A stretch of DNA of 64,000 nucleotides from Obelidium mucronatum (lineage: Eukaryota > Chytridiomycota > Chytridiomycetes > Chytridiales > Chytriomycetaceae), in the NCBI GenBank assembly GCA_025765595.1, contig JAIVFH010000043.1, positions 186,001 through 250,000 on the forward strand, read 5' to 3'. This document shows, piece after piece, positions 19,502-30,920 of this stretch. Under the pieces are notes generated by a model. The model was not told the origin of the DNA, did no database searches, and worked only from the letters and a program-made list of their open reading frames with translations. The position numbers and the translations under genes were made by a program. Within the stretch, counting starts at the first letter, position 1; each line of letters opens with the position of its first letter.

Positions 19502-19696
19502 TCTTCTTTCACAGGTCTGGAACGTGAAAAAAAATAGAAGCACGTGTTTTTGACAGCGAAAACAAACATTCCTAGTAAACGAAGATTGTATTTTTTGGTG
19601 AATTTATTACTAGTAAACCGGGAAAAAAACAACAAATAAGACGGTTATGAACACATTCTTGGCTCCATCCAAAAATACTCTTTTTTTGCTCTTGCT

Positions 19697-20960
19697 TTAC
19701 TTGGTCTCACTGTAACGAACCTTTCCATCCAATCCAACCTTGCTTCCTTCAGTAGTAAGCAAGCTGTGTACCTTCTCAATAGACTTGAAGTACTTGACAG
19801 TCTTGACGTGCAGGTCCAAAGTGGCATCCTCGTCACAAACAATCATTCCACGTGGGTGCAATTGAATAGCAGAGACAGTCCACATGTGGTTCACACCGTC
19901 TTCGATACACTTTGCCAAGGCAAGAGCCTTTCCAGCACCAGAAGATGATGATCAAAACTTCACGGGCATCCATAACCGTACCGACACCAACAGTAAGAGC
20001 CAACTTTGGAACTTTGTTGACGTCTCCTCCAAAGAATCTGGAGTTGGCAATGATGGTTTCGTAGGCCAAGGTCTTGATACGGGTGCGGGATGAGAGGGAC
20101 GATCCTGGCTCGTTGAAGGCAATGTGTCCATCTGGGCCGATACCTTTTTTTAATAAGAAAAAAGATGGTGAGAACTCGTTCATGCAGGTTGAGGAGGCTG
20201 GGGCAAGCGCGCGTGTTGGTTTGAATTTTTTAGGCCACGTTTTGTGACTCATTGCTTTGCTCAAAATATGGCGTTCCCAAGAACCTTACCTCCCAAGAAG
20301 AGCTCGATTCCACCAACGGCAGCAATCTTGGCTTCGTATTCGGTGCACTCCTTTTCCAAATCCTTGGCGTTTCCGTCCAAAATGTTCACGTTCTGTGGTT
20401 GAATGTCAACGTGCTTGAACAGGTTCTCCCACATGAAGGAGTGGTAAGACTCTGGGTGATCGCGAGGAAGGTGGACGTATTCATCCTATAAGGGCAGGTG
20501 AAAGGAAGAGAAGGGATTAGATTTTCTTATCTGGAGAGTTTCAGGCCCCTTATCAAATAGTGACAACGCCACCAAGGATCCCCACCCTCTCATCAATTAA
20601 CAATGTTTCTCACCATGTTGAATGTGATGACATGCTTGAAAGATAGCATGCCTTCGCGGTGGAACTGGACAAGCTTCTTGTAAACACCAATGGGGGATGA
20701 ACCAGTGGGAAGTCCAAGGACGAAAGGACGCTCAGCAGTTGGGTTGAACTCGTTGATTCTAGCCACAACGTACTCTGCAGTGTACTGACAGACGTCTATT
20801 TGATTGAATCCATTATCAGCGATCAAGGTCCAACGAAACCACGCCAAGCAAAGGCAGTGAAAGATCAAAGGCAGCGCCCTTCCTACAATTCACTGCCTGC
20901 CGTATTCGCGAATGCCAACAGTAGCTCACCTTGGTATTTGTCTTTGATGATAAGTCTCAT
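19697..20960 (-). CDS. nagB: Glucosamine-6-phosphate deaminase
   Basis: Converts glucosamine-6-P to fructose-6-P and ammonia in the cytosol. Four exons: 20960-20930 (31 nt, [10 protein letters not shown]), 20795-20614, 20485-20290 and 20143-19697. Family signatures are [39 protein letters not shown], the active-site [17 protein letters not shown] and [13 protein letters not shown], ending with [18 protein letters not shown]. Exon lengths sum to 856 nt, one more than a multiple of three. The surplus base is in ATCATCATCTTCTGG near 19943, between EVLIII and [12 protein letters not shown] 31-nt mini-intron could also remove it but would delete conserved residues. It is divergent from nagA (103 bp between starts). 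Fungal homologues are NAG1. Confidence 0.93.
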
Positions 20961-21063
20961 AGTGTATGTTTTTGGACTTGAAAAAAAGCTTTTTGAATTT
21001 GAGTCGTGCACCAAAAGACCCCTTCTGATTTTTCCTATCTAAAAAAACCAACGAAACCCAATC
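20961..21063. promoter_or_regulatory. Bidirectional nagB/nagA promoter region
   Basis: 103 bp between divergent starts. The gap includes A/T-rich stretches (for example CTAAAAAAACC before nagA) but no operator I can name. Shared control of the two GlcNAc genes is inferred from the arrangement. Confidence 0.5.
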
Positions 21064-23187
21064 ATGGACTCGTCGCAGGCAAACATGTCCTCTCTCAACA
21101 TCGCCACGGGCTCAGGCGTTGCCAAGAAGACAAAACCAGCTGCAAACCCAACCAAAGAAGCGGAAAAGATGCGCGACTTCTTCCATGCGATCAAGAGAGA
21201 CTCTGTTCTTGTCTCCGCAAATGCAGACTACAGAACCACGAAGCCGTCGTACGGTTTCTTGACCCACCACAGACTTAATGCCGTTCTGCCGGTGCTGTCC
21301 TCAAGGTTTGTCCTCCGCACGTTGTAGTGATAACTTATCTATTCTTATCACTCGTTTGCTTGCTTACAAACAGACCCCACTTACTTACTGACACCATCTT
21401 CTCCAACCGTGCGAGACCTATTCAACACCCCGACTCCTATGAAATCACTCTCGATATGCTTAAGGCCGCCGACTCTCCTACTGCCATGGATGAGGACATC
21501 CCCGAACCCTACCAAAAGATTACTAAATTCACCAACTGCGACGTCTTACGGAATGGAAAAATTGTAAAGGACGAAACTCTTTGGGTTCGTGGTGGAAAAA
21601 TTGTTGACCCAGCCTCGCTCTTCTACTCTTCGTCCCACGGACCAGATGAAGTTGTTGACTTCAAGGGCAAAAAAACTCTGATTGTTCCTGGATTTGTCGA
21701 GTTGCAGATTAATGGTGCGTCTCCTATTTTCGACTCGTAGTGGGTGGCGGGATTTTTGATTTTTGTGGAAAACGCGAAAACGTATTACAAACGGTTTGAA
21801 CTCATCGGATATCAAAATAGGATTCTTTGGATATGACTTTGCTGATACTGCCAACATCGAAACTTCGCTGGATGTCGTTGCTAAGGGTCTCCTCAAGTAC
21901 GGTGTAACTGCCTTCTGTCCTACACTTGTTTCTTCCCCAGCCGAAGTCTATCACACTGTATGCAACAATTCATTTGAAATTTCATGTCTTATCGTTTTTT
22001 GCTGACTCCATTTGAAATATGCTAGGTCCTTCCAAAAATTTCTCAAAGAAAGGGAAGACGGGCTGGACATGCTGAAGTTTTGGGTACGATCAGCTCTTGC
22101 GATTCAAAAATACTGATTTTAATATCTCTCTCTCTCTCTCTTTAAAAAAACAGGTGCCCACATTGAAGGTCCATTCCTTGCTCCAGCAAAGAAAGGAGCC
22201 CACGATGTCACTACACTGCGAAGTGCGCCTAACGGATTCTCGGACTTGGTAGCCTGTTACGGACCTACCGTTGAAAAAGAGGACGGATCTATTGCTATCA
22301 TCACCGTTGCTCCCGAACTTGAAGGAATGCACACTTGTATCCAAGAGTTGAAGAAGCGAAGCAATATTGTCGTCAGTTTGGGACACACTCAAGCCAGATA
22401 CAAAGATGCCGAAGCTGCTCTGGCTTGTGGAGTAAGTAGTTTTTGTTGGTTGGATTCAAGGGACTCATCGTCAATCTTTTTTTACTGTATCAACCAGGCA
22501 TCCATGGTTACTCACTTGTTTAACGCTATGGAACCAGTGAGTTTAATTTTCTTCAACTAGGAGTTTTATCCACTAACCAGATTTCGATAATTTAGTTCCA
22601 CCACCGTGACCCTGGACCAGTTGGAACTATTGGTTGCTCATTGCAAAATTCTGCCGTCGATAAGCCATACTACGGAATTATCACAGACGGAGTACAGTTA
22701 GTATTTTTTGGACACGCTTTTTTATATGGGCAAATCAAGACTTAAATTCAATTTTATTTTCTCCAGTGCCGATCCTTCTAGTGTTAGAATTGCATATGTT
22801 GCCCACCCTGAGGGATGTATTCTCGTGACCGATGCCATTGGAGCTGGAGGTGTAGATGGAGAAACTTTCACATTGGGAACAATGCGTGTCCGCCGAAAGA
22901 GTGAAGTTGAAGTTGTGATTGACGGCACAGAAACTATCGCTGGAAGTGTTGTGACGATGCCAACATGTATTCGAAACTTGGTTCGTTTCACTGGATGCAC
23001 ATTGGCGCAAGCCATCAACGCGGCAACATTGGCACCTGCCAAGTCCGTCGGACTGGACAAAAGAATGGGTACATTGGCGCCGGGAACTGAAGCCGACTTT
23101 TTAGTCTTGGATGGATTCGACGAAACAGATCCAAGTGTATTTGAGATTTCACAAGTGTATGTTGGGGGAGAGAAGGTGACAGTTTGA
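21064..23187 (+). CDS. nagA: N-acetylglucosamine-6-phosphate deacetylase
   Basis: Removes acetate from GlcNAc-6-P, supplying glucosamine-6-P to NagB. Exon 1 is 21064-21305, exon 2 21374-21714, exon 3 starts at 21821, and later exons run to the stop at 23185-23187. Amidohydrolase motifs are NG|FFGYDF, LGAHIEGPFLAPAKKGAHD, VSLGHT, MVTHLFNAM, HHRDPGPVGTIG, DGVH and LVTDAIGAGG, with INAATLAPAKSVGL near the C-terminus. The Glu of HIEGPF and the His of the GHT and THLFNAM motifs are the expected metal ligands, and the Asp of TDA the catalytic base. An N-terminal extension of roughly 110 residues precedes the catalytic fold. It has no signal peptide or recognised domain. The kinase starts 174 bp downstream on the same strand. 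Confidence 0.95.
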
Positions 23188-23360
23188 GCGGACGTTTATT
23201 TGCCGTGTATTTGCGTTTCAGTAAAGCAAAGTTTAATGAACCTTTTTGGCGACGGCGTTGAAATAGAATTTCTGGGTGGCGCGAAGGGGTTCAGAAGAAA
23301 CATAAAAGGGAGACACGTTGTGACGGAGAAAAGAAAAACCGAAAACCGAAAAACAGAACC

Positions 23361-24848
23361 ATGAGCGACAACACGCACTTCCTGCTGGGCCTGACGACTG
23401 GTAAAACGCCTAGCAAAAGCGCCTAACAAAAATAACGCCGCGCCTAGGAATCGCCGTGTGTTCCGTGGCGTTGATGAAGAAGGGGCTGCAGGCAGAGAAC
23501 CAGAGTGCGTCGTGTTTGTCGATACGACAGTTGTGCTGACTTTGTCCTTTTCGCTTGCAGCTTTGCTCATGATTCCATCCCATGTCGTTAACCGTCCAAA
23601 CGGCAAGGAATCTGGATCCTTCCTTGCCTTGGATTTGGGTGGTACAAACTTCCGAGTCTGCGAAGTTGTTTTGGATGGACACAGGTAGGAGACGAGTTCA
23701 TTGTTTTGCTTGTCATAAGTCATTGTGTTGAACCCACAACGTTTCATAGCGGTGCTCGCGTTCGTCAATCTAAGCACACCATCAGTGAAGCCCAAAAAGC
23801 CGCCCCAGGAACTCAGCTCTTTGACTTTTTTGCCGATTGTGTCTACAAGTTCTTGGAAGAAGGAGGCCCATCTGCCCTCACAAAGTCCTACAAACTTGGG
23901 TTCACTTTCTCCTTTGCTGTGGACCAAGTTGCAATCAACAAGGGCTTCTTGATTCTTTGGAACAAAGGATTCTCCAACTCTGGAGTTGTTGGGGCTGATG
24001 TTGTTGCTTTGCTTCAGGCTGCCTTCAAGAGAAAGAAGCTCAACATTGCCGTTACCGCCCTTGTTAACGACACCATCGGTACTCTCATGTCGCATGCGTA
24101 CATTCAACCATCCACCCGTGTCGGTGTTATTCTTGGTACTGAAACCAACGCTGCATACGTTGAAAAGATGGAAAACATCACCAAATACAAGGCCACCGAT
24201 GGAACTGCCGAAGCCAAAGAAATGCTCATCAACATGGAGTGGGGGGCCTTTGACGATGAACAGATTGTCATTCCTAGAAACAAGTACGACCACAAGGTTG
24301 ACCGCACAATGAACGCTCAAGGAAAATACACTTTTGAAAAGCTTATTTCTGGAATGTACCTTGGTGAAATTGTGCGGTTCGTTCTTGTCGACCTCTGCAA
24401 GACGGGTGAAGTGTTCAAGGCTGGTGGAAGCCCCGAACTCAACAAGGCTCACTCGTTTGAAACTGCCTTCATGTCTCGTATCGAACGTGACCACACCTTG
24501 GATTTGAGTGATACGCGCACCGTGTTGGAGGATATGCTCAAGATCCCCAGGACTACGCTTGCTGACCGTCGTCTTGTCAAGACTCTCTGTGAACTTGTTG
24601 GTAAACGATCAGCTCGTCTGAGTGCTGCCGGTATTGCTGCCGTTGTTACAAAGATGAACAAGTTGGATGGTTGTACTGTTGGTATTGACGGATCTCTCTT
24701 TGAATTGTACCCACACTACTCCAACCGTATGCGCGATGCTTTGAGAGAAATTCTTGGTATCAGTGCCGAGTATATTGTACTTGAACAAGCTCGTGATGGT
24801 TCTGGACAGGGTGCTGCACTCATTGCAGCTCTCGCGGACAAGGCCTGA
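23361..24848 (+). CDS. Hexokinase-family sugar kinase (candidate GlcNAc kinase)
   Basis: Exons 23361-23400, 23448-23504, 23561-23684 and 23750-24848 join in frame to about 465 codons. Hexokinase motifs are LPS-like [14 protein letters not shown], phosphate-1 motif [12 protein letters not shown], the sugar-binding [22 protein letters not shown] region, catalytic Asp in [18 protein letters not shown], and the C-terminal adenosine region [11 protein letters not shown] and [13 protein letters not shown]. Two substitutions stand out against the family pattern I know: WNKGF for WTKGF, and GTETN for GTGxN, both near the sugar pocket. Its position beside nagA and nagB suggests it phosphorylates GlcNAc, like Candida HXK1/NAG5. 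A glucokinase or regulatory, non-catalytic role remains possible. Confidence 0.9.
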
Positions 24849-25001
24849 TCATTCATCTAGTCCTCCCCATTCTTTTCTCCACCATTTATGCATATCCTAT
24901 CTATTGAGATTGAATAAACGGCCCGATTCATATTTATGAGGAAAACAAAATTAATTGGAATATTGAAACAAGTGGTATAAGATTATAAGATTTGATGAGT
25001 T

Positions 25002-27006
25002 TTAAGTAGCAGCGACTTTGGCAGCCCCACGTTTCCAAATGAACGGTACCAATGCCAACACAATAACCATGTACGGAATCCACGACAATGTCCCAACTTT
25101 GAAGGCTTGAACGAAATGAGAAATCAGCTGACTTTTAGCAACAAGAAACGTCCCTGCCACTTCATCTTTGGATTTTCCCAAAACAGCATCAAAAGCACCC
25201 AAAAGTGTTACAAACTGGGACATATCAACAACATATCCCATAGCCACTAAAGCGGAAACCGCTTTTTGCAGCTTCTCGTCTGCCATCGTTGCACTGACAA
25301 GCACATTGTTCAAGATGGTGCCCGTGATGGAAATTCCAATCGCGCCTCCAATGATGCTCAGTGTCACGGCACAGCCACTAACAATAGCTACCAACGATTC
25401 CTGCACGCTCAACTGGATGCCGGATATACGTTGAGAGAAAATCATGCCAGGCCCAATTCCCAGAATGAGGTTCGATAGAATCCGGATGGGGATACTTGAG
25501 TCGATTGTCAAAAACGCATTGGCAATGATTCCCAGAATCCAAACTATGGGGCCGACAACGAATAAGAGGTTGTAGCTGCCTGAATTTTAGTTTGGGTGAG
25601 AAAGTTTCGAAAAAAAAAAAAGATAAAAAAAAAAAAAATTGAGTAGGGCTGTATACCTGTTCGTGACAGGAAAATTCCTGAAACAATACTCAAAAGTACA
25701 AAAGCAAACATTGAAGGGAGAGTAGATGCCCCCGCATCCACCGAACTAAGCCCATACACAAATTGATAAAACAAGGAATTGTAATAGATCAAGGGAAAGA
25801 GGCCTGCCCCGATACAGATTGACATTCCAAGAAAGCCAACCACGATCCGATCCCCAAAGATACTCAATGGTACAAATGGCTCCTTGGCGATTCGGAACTC
25901 AACGTAGAGAAACAATGCAAAGAGAATAGCAAAGAGCAAGAACGTTGCGAATACTGGCGCAGAATTCCAAGCCCAAGTAGAACCGCCGAGTTGTATTGGT
26001 GTCAACAAGCAGATTGTGGATGACAAGAGCAAGAAGGCTCCCAAGAAATCGACGCGAGCGATTTTTTCGGTAAGGTTGCCAACGACAGGTGGGAATTTGA
26101 GGAAATATAGAACGACAAGGAATGCAACCAATCCGACAGGCAAATTGATGTAAAAGCACCACCGCCAGTTTAGCTTTTCAGTAAAGAAACCGCCAAGAAC
26201 TGGTCCAATCATGGCCGATACGCCGTAAATGGCGCCAGTAATTCCTTGATACTTTCCTAAAGGTATACCAAAAGTACAACTGTTCACCAAAGGCGTATTA
26301 AAGATCGGTTTTTAAAATTACCTCTTTCTTTCAATGAGACGATATCCGAAACAATAATGACCCCAAGACTTGCCAATCCTGCAAATAAGAACGAAATTAT
26401 CAGAGCTGCGCTCAATGAATCAAAAGTGGAACCATACCTCCTCCACCGGCACCTGTAATTGCGCGACCAACAATGAGAGCAGTCATATTTTGAGCAGCAC
26501 CACAAATGGCAGACCCGATTTCGAATAACACCAAGGCAAACAGAAAGACTGGCTTGCGACCGAATATATCCGACAGTTTCCCATACCTACTCATATACAT
26601 TGTAAGCGAAAGAACGCAAGCTCCAAGGAGGGCGCCAACTCACAAAATGCCAGTTGCTCCCGAGCAAATCATGAAAGCTGACCCCAACCAACTGACAAGC
26701 TCGGAATGTCCTAAATCTGTTACAATCGATTGAAGAGCAGGCGATACAATGGTTTGGTCCAGAGAGTACCTAGTTCGTTTTGATTCTTTTTGGTTAGACA
26801 CTGACATGTCGACACTTCGGAACATCAGATCCAACTTACATCAAGGCCGATAGAATAAGGGCAGAATATACCAACACGAACTCTAGCCGGTTCAACCGAA
26901 CTTTGGGAACATCAAGTGAGTCTGGATCTTCAATTTCAAGATGCCTGTCTTTTGGAGGAACTGGTGGTGGTGGTGGTGACACTGGTGAGGCGGCTAGTGA
27001 ATTCAT
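25002..27006 (-). CDS. MFS transporter, drug:H+ antiporter-2-like
   Basis: The ATG at 27006 opens a proline-rich cytosolic N-terminus (VSPPPPPVPPK) followed by multiple membrane segments split over about six exons. The motif YSLDQTIVSPALQSIVTDLG corresponds to motif D1 (LDxTIVxxALP), YGKLSDIFGRKPVFLF to MFS motif A, and GAIYGVSAMIGPVLGGFF to motif C of antiporters. These place it in the DHA2-type, 14-TM group. It ends WKRGAAKVAAT. It lies tail-to-tail with the kinase, 153 bp between stops. Its cargo is unknown. Candida's NAG cluster also contains MFS transporters, so a link to GlcNAc use is plausible but unproven. Confidence 0.88.
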
Positions 27007-27182
27007 AGACTGAGTGTGGAGAACAAGATCGTTTTGCCTAGCCTTGTTTTTTTCCTTCTATTTGCTGTTTTGCAACGTTTTATCGTGCTTTTCGAATGTG
27101 AGGCTTACCAAACTGGGCATCTCTTGATTGAACATCATCTGATCCGCCACAGAAAATGAAGCATGCGATTAATAAGAACCAG

Positions 27183-27467
27183 TCAGATGCCAGTGTTTTT
27201 CATAATAAGTGCAACCAACTGCTGCGTAAGCTGTTGATATATGGGGTGGTTGTGACGGCGGGAATTGTTTACAAGAAGGACGGCGGCTGCATCATTCTCT
27301 TGCTGCTTTGAATATTCGATGGCAATTTTAGTAAAACGGGAAATTAATAGAATGAGAGGATTTGACTTGGTGGAGAGCGTTTTTTGAAGTTTTTCGGTTT
27401 GTGCATTCTGATGAAAATTCAAACAAAACCTTTAGACCAATGAACAAGGGATGATATCCCTGACCAT
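27183..27467 (-). CDS. Small protein of about 79 residues, unknown
   Basis: An ATG at 27467 gives MVRDIIPCSL. A GT-AG intron of 33 nt can join it in frame to NAQTEKLQKTLSTKSNPL and a helical, mostly hydrophilic remainder ending MKNTGI at 27183. The start lies 104 bp from the divergent PIH1 gene. I do not recognise it. The frame could also be chance. Confidence 0.35.
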
Positions 27468-27571
27468 GACGAAGAAAGCAGAAGTCCAGTTTAAATAAAT
27501 AGTCCCTCCATTAAATAGAGTTAAATAGTTTGTTTTCCGCGTTTTTTTTTAAAATTTAATTTATATGAAAA

Positions 27572-28809
27572 ATGGATCCAACTCAATTCACACCCGAACA
27601 ACTGATGCAAAAGGGATCCAAGATCTGGAAACATCTGGATGAGCTGGCAGCCACAGATCCTGAAGTAAATGAACTTATTGAACATTATTTGACCTTGAGT
27701 TTTCGTGTCTCACCCCTTGCCACACACACAAAAAAATTGCATACAAACAATTCATCAAATCGGCCACTGAAAACGCGACTCAAAACCCAGTACAATCTCA
27801 TATCAAACCTGGTTTCAGAATAGAGACTAAAGAAGCGTCGTCTGATCTATCACGTGTTTATCACGTCAATTTTGCCGTCACTGATAAACTTGCCGCACCG
27901 CCTGCGAATGATCCCTTAAATATCCCGATTTGCATTTCGGAGATTCGTACCGGAGAAGGTGATGTTGACTTTTCTTGGGATAGGAAACCAACACAAAAAT
28001 AAAAAAAAACCTCAGACAAGAAGTCAAAAGTTGTCGATGCCATCATAAACCCAGCCGTCTTGGAAAAATGCAACAAGGATTCCTTCTTCAAATCTGATTT
28101 GATTAATCTCGTAATTGATTGCATTGAAGAAACTCATAAAATCAAATTATCCAAAAGAAGTAAGTTTTTTTTGTCAACAGTTTTTTCGCAGTTTTTTCTG
28201 CATTTGTTATAACCCAAAGCCATTCTTTTTTTTTATGTTAAAGCCAACAAAATTATCGACAATGAGTACAAAGGTCCCTTTGGCTGGGATGAAAAAGGAA
28301 GACCCTTGAGCGACGCCGACATCTCAAAGATGAACAATGTCAAGGTCGTGGCAGAAAGCGCCGAGGAGCACGGTATCGATACCTTGAAGCTTCCAACAAC
28401 ACATTCATCTATTGAGCTTAAAGCTCAACCACCTGGAGAAGTTTCTGTGAAGCCCGTTATTGAAGTTATTGATGATGGGAGTTGTTGCGATACCAAAGAC
28501 GCGACTTGGACAGAGAAAACTACTGCGACTCATAGAACTCTGTATTGCAACCTTCCAAATATTGTAAGTTTTCTTTCTTGAACAGAAAGAGGTTTTTTTA
28601 GCTGATTGAGCGGATGAAATCGGTTGTAGAAATCTCAAGCGGAGATTGCAATCAAACTCGTTGGACAAAGCTTGGATATTTCGACAGCTACGCACAAACT
28701 CTCAATCCAAGTATCAAACCTCAAAAGTGTGAACCAATGCGAAGCAAAGTTTATTCGATCAAGCAGAGTTTTGAAAGTCAAAATCCCAACAAACGCTCTG
28801 GTGGAATAA
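27572..28809 (+). CDS. PIH1-domain protein (Nop17/PIH1D1-like)
   Basis: The start MDPTQFTPEQLMQKGSKIWK is at 27572. Later exons read YKQFIKSATENATQNPVQSH, IKPGFRIET, a run matching the PIH1 core (VYHVNFAVTDK...NIPICISEIRTGEG) and INPAVLEKCNKDSFFKSDLI, then NEYKGPFGWDEKGRPL. A C-terminal CS-like domain ends VLKVKIPTNALVE at 28809. PIH1 proteins are adaptors of the R2TP/HSP90 chaperone used for snoRNP, PIKK and axonemal dynein assembly. In a zoosporic fungus either use is possible. The first splice junction, near 27668-27712, is unclear. It converges on BUD23, with 80 bp between the stops. Confidence 0.85.
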
Positions 28810-28889
28810 TAAACCCAAAGTTTTCAGATATTTTAAGTTTATTTTTAAGCTGTGAACGCGTTTTGGATTGTTTGTGGAACACACACCCC

Positions 28890-29875
28890 CTAGAACCGAA
28901 TCTTTCTTTTTCTTGCAGTATATTTCGTATCCAAGGGAACTTTAGCTTTTCCTCTCATACGATTCAGCTCCTTCTTGTGTAGTACCCAATCTTTGCCCTT
29001 CACATTTGCCATTTTCCCCTTCTTTCTGTCTTCCCGTTGCCTGAAAAAAAAATGTGAGTTCAACTTCCCCAAGAAACAACGCGACCAAAAAAAACAATAC
29101 CGTTTTCCAGCATACTCCACCGACTGCGGCCCATCTTCCGAATCCAAACCCTTCGGAACAGCCGGCGAACTCTTTTGATCCCCAGCATACCCCGCAAACA
29201 AACACAAAAAATATTTCTTCGCTTTCGTTGAGTTTGGATAATCCACCACCAAACCCCCGGTGAACCCAGCCCTCATTGCCGCTGACATGATCATCTCCAC
29301 TTGATCTGGCCCCTCCGGATAAAATTGGAAAACCGCCCTCGACCCACGCGTCAAGGCGGTATACAAGGTACTAAAAAACCGCAACAGTCTTTTTTTGGGT
29401 ACATGGGTGGACTGGTCCGCGTTGCAGAGCCATTGTATGACTGAAATGCTGATGGCGCCGTCAAAGGAACCAGGACGGTATCCCATTCCTTGTCCCAAAT
29501 CCTGGAGGAATAAATCTCCTTCGACTTGGCGTTCGTTGGCCACGTTGAGCATGGAGGGGGATATGTCGAGGCCGACCCAGTGGTGGCCGATTTCGTCGAG
29601 GCATTCGCCGCTGAGGCCCGAGCCGCAGCCAATGTCGAGGAGGAGCTGTGGTTCGTCGGGGAGACACATTAGTTCGATTGCTCGTTGTGTCATTTCGTAT
29701 TGGATAGCTGTGATACGGGAGCTTGGTTTGACTATACATCAGTCTCAATCCAAAAGAGGTGACGGTGAGGTAGGGCTTACTTGTCAGTATATTTACTGGC
29801 TTCTGTGTCATTATAGAAGATTTCTGGCGGAGCAATGTGTTCAGGACGACTTGATGATCCTGATTTAGCACTCAT
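28890..29875 (-). CDS. BUD23: 18S rRNA (guanine-N7) methyltransferase Bud23
   Basis: Methylates a guanine in 18S rRNA during 40S maturation, with Trm112 as partner. Exon 1 starts at 29875 (MSAKSGSSSRPEHIAPPEIFY), exon 2 carries SSRITAIQYEMTQRAIELM, SAM motif LLLDIGCGSGLSGECL, DISPSML, FDGAISISVIQWLCNAD, and VFQFYPEGPDQVEMIM. An intron with a poly-T tract before the acceptor (about 29045-29110) leads into the Bud23 C-terminal domain: KDWVLHKKELNRMRGK and TKYTARKRKIRF. Length and order are as in yeast and human (WBSCR22). All joins keep frame. Confidence 0.97.
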
Positions 29876-29888
29876 TTTATTTTCTTAC

Positions 29889-29915
29889 AAAAAAAAAAAA
29901 AAAAAAAAAAAAAAA
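29889..29915. repeat. Poly(A) tract of 27
   Basis: An uninterrupted A run sits between the BUD23 start and the end of the LRR gene. It may be a retroposition scar or just a homopolymer. Nothing recognisable lies 5' of it. Confidence 0.8.
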
Positions 29916-29934
29916 GGACAAAAAGAGTTTTTTT

Positions 29935-30669
29935 TCATTCGAACACAAAGCCCTGACTTTGAAGCAACGCAACCAAGCGTGATCTCTGTAAACAACTCTT
30001 GGGAAGTCGCTTTTCCAGCAAATTTCCAGTGAGACTCATATATTCCATACACGGAAGTTGCAGAAGCCCGCCTGGAAGAGTGCCAGTCAACTGGTTCGAG
30101 TGAAGCATCAGGAATCTCAGCTGTGACAATTCTGTTATTCGAGAAGGTATGTCGCCATCCAGCATGTTGTTGTTCAGATAGAGATAGTGGAGATTCTGCA
30201 GAGAACATATTTCTTGAGGAATCGATCCAATTAATGCATTTGAATTCAAGTAAAGCTGCTCAAGATGAACGAGAAGGCCAATTTCCCGAGGAATCGAACC
30301 CGTCAAAGAGTTACGAAAGAGGCTCAAGTGCGTCAGATTGGTCAATGTTCCGATCGCTTTGGGAATTCTCCCACTTAAATCTCTGCCTTCCCAAGCGAGG
30401 CGATCTGTGTCAAAGTTTACATACAATAGCTATGCATATTGATATCGCAGTGGAAAGAGAAACCAACAGCGATCAATTGCATTGGGTGCTGTTTGCAACC
30501 CACTTGCGGATGGTATTATTGGCCAGCAAAGCTTGAGATTCAATTCAGCAAAGTGCTGAGTCTCTAGACAATCGCAAAGGCGCCGACAGAGTCGCTTGAG
30601 TTTAATAGCTGATGTAGGATAGATCTTTGCGAAGATTGAGCAAAGAATCTCATCAGGCAGCGTGTTCAT
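29935..30669 (-). CDS. F-box-like protein with plant-type leucine-rich repeats
   Basis: The start MNTLPDEILCSIFAKIYP at 30669 is an F-box-like N-terminus. After one intron come about five LRRs of the 24-residue plant-specific type (LxGxIPxxIGxLxxLxxLxLxxN), for example LSGRIPKAIGTLTNLTHLSL, and a basic tail ending at 29935. An in-frame TAG at 30430-30432 lies inside a plausible GT-AG intron (GTTGGT to CACAG, or GTGGGT to CACAG), so I do not call the gene broken. F-box proteins usually recruit SCF ubiquitin-ligase substrates. Target unknown. Confidence 0.65.
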
Positions 30670-30920
30670 TCAATTTCCCTTTTTTTTATTTAGATTCATC
30701 TATCCGCAATACAACAAATTACAGCTTATTCTAGCTCAAAGTGTGAAAAAAAAAACTCTGTAACCTTGCAATTTACAGCACTAGTGTGAGAGTCCGTTTT
30801 CCTTCAATGTCTGCCTGACATGAAAACTTTCCCGAGCCAATCAAGTCTGGCGAAGGCCAAGAGAATTAAACAGAACGAAACTCGCCCCATAGTCATTCTA
30901 AAATATCTTGCACATAATTC

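Noticed and set aside
23196..24494. Long minus-strand open frame opposite the hexokinase
   Set aside because: It is antisense to well-supported hexokinase exons and has no recognisable domain.
25002..27006. Calling the MFS protein a GlcNAc transporter (NGT1)
   Set aside because: Its motifs are those of DHA2 drug:proton antiporters; only its location suggests a GlcNAc link.
30430..30432. Premature TAG in the F-box/LRR gene
   Set aside because: It can lie in a GT-AG intron (GTTGGT or GTGGGT to CACAG) that joins both parts in frame.
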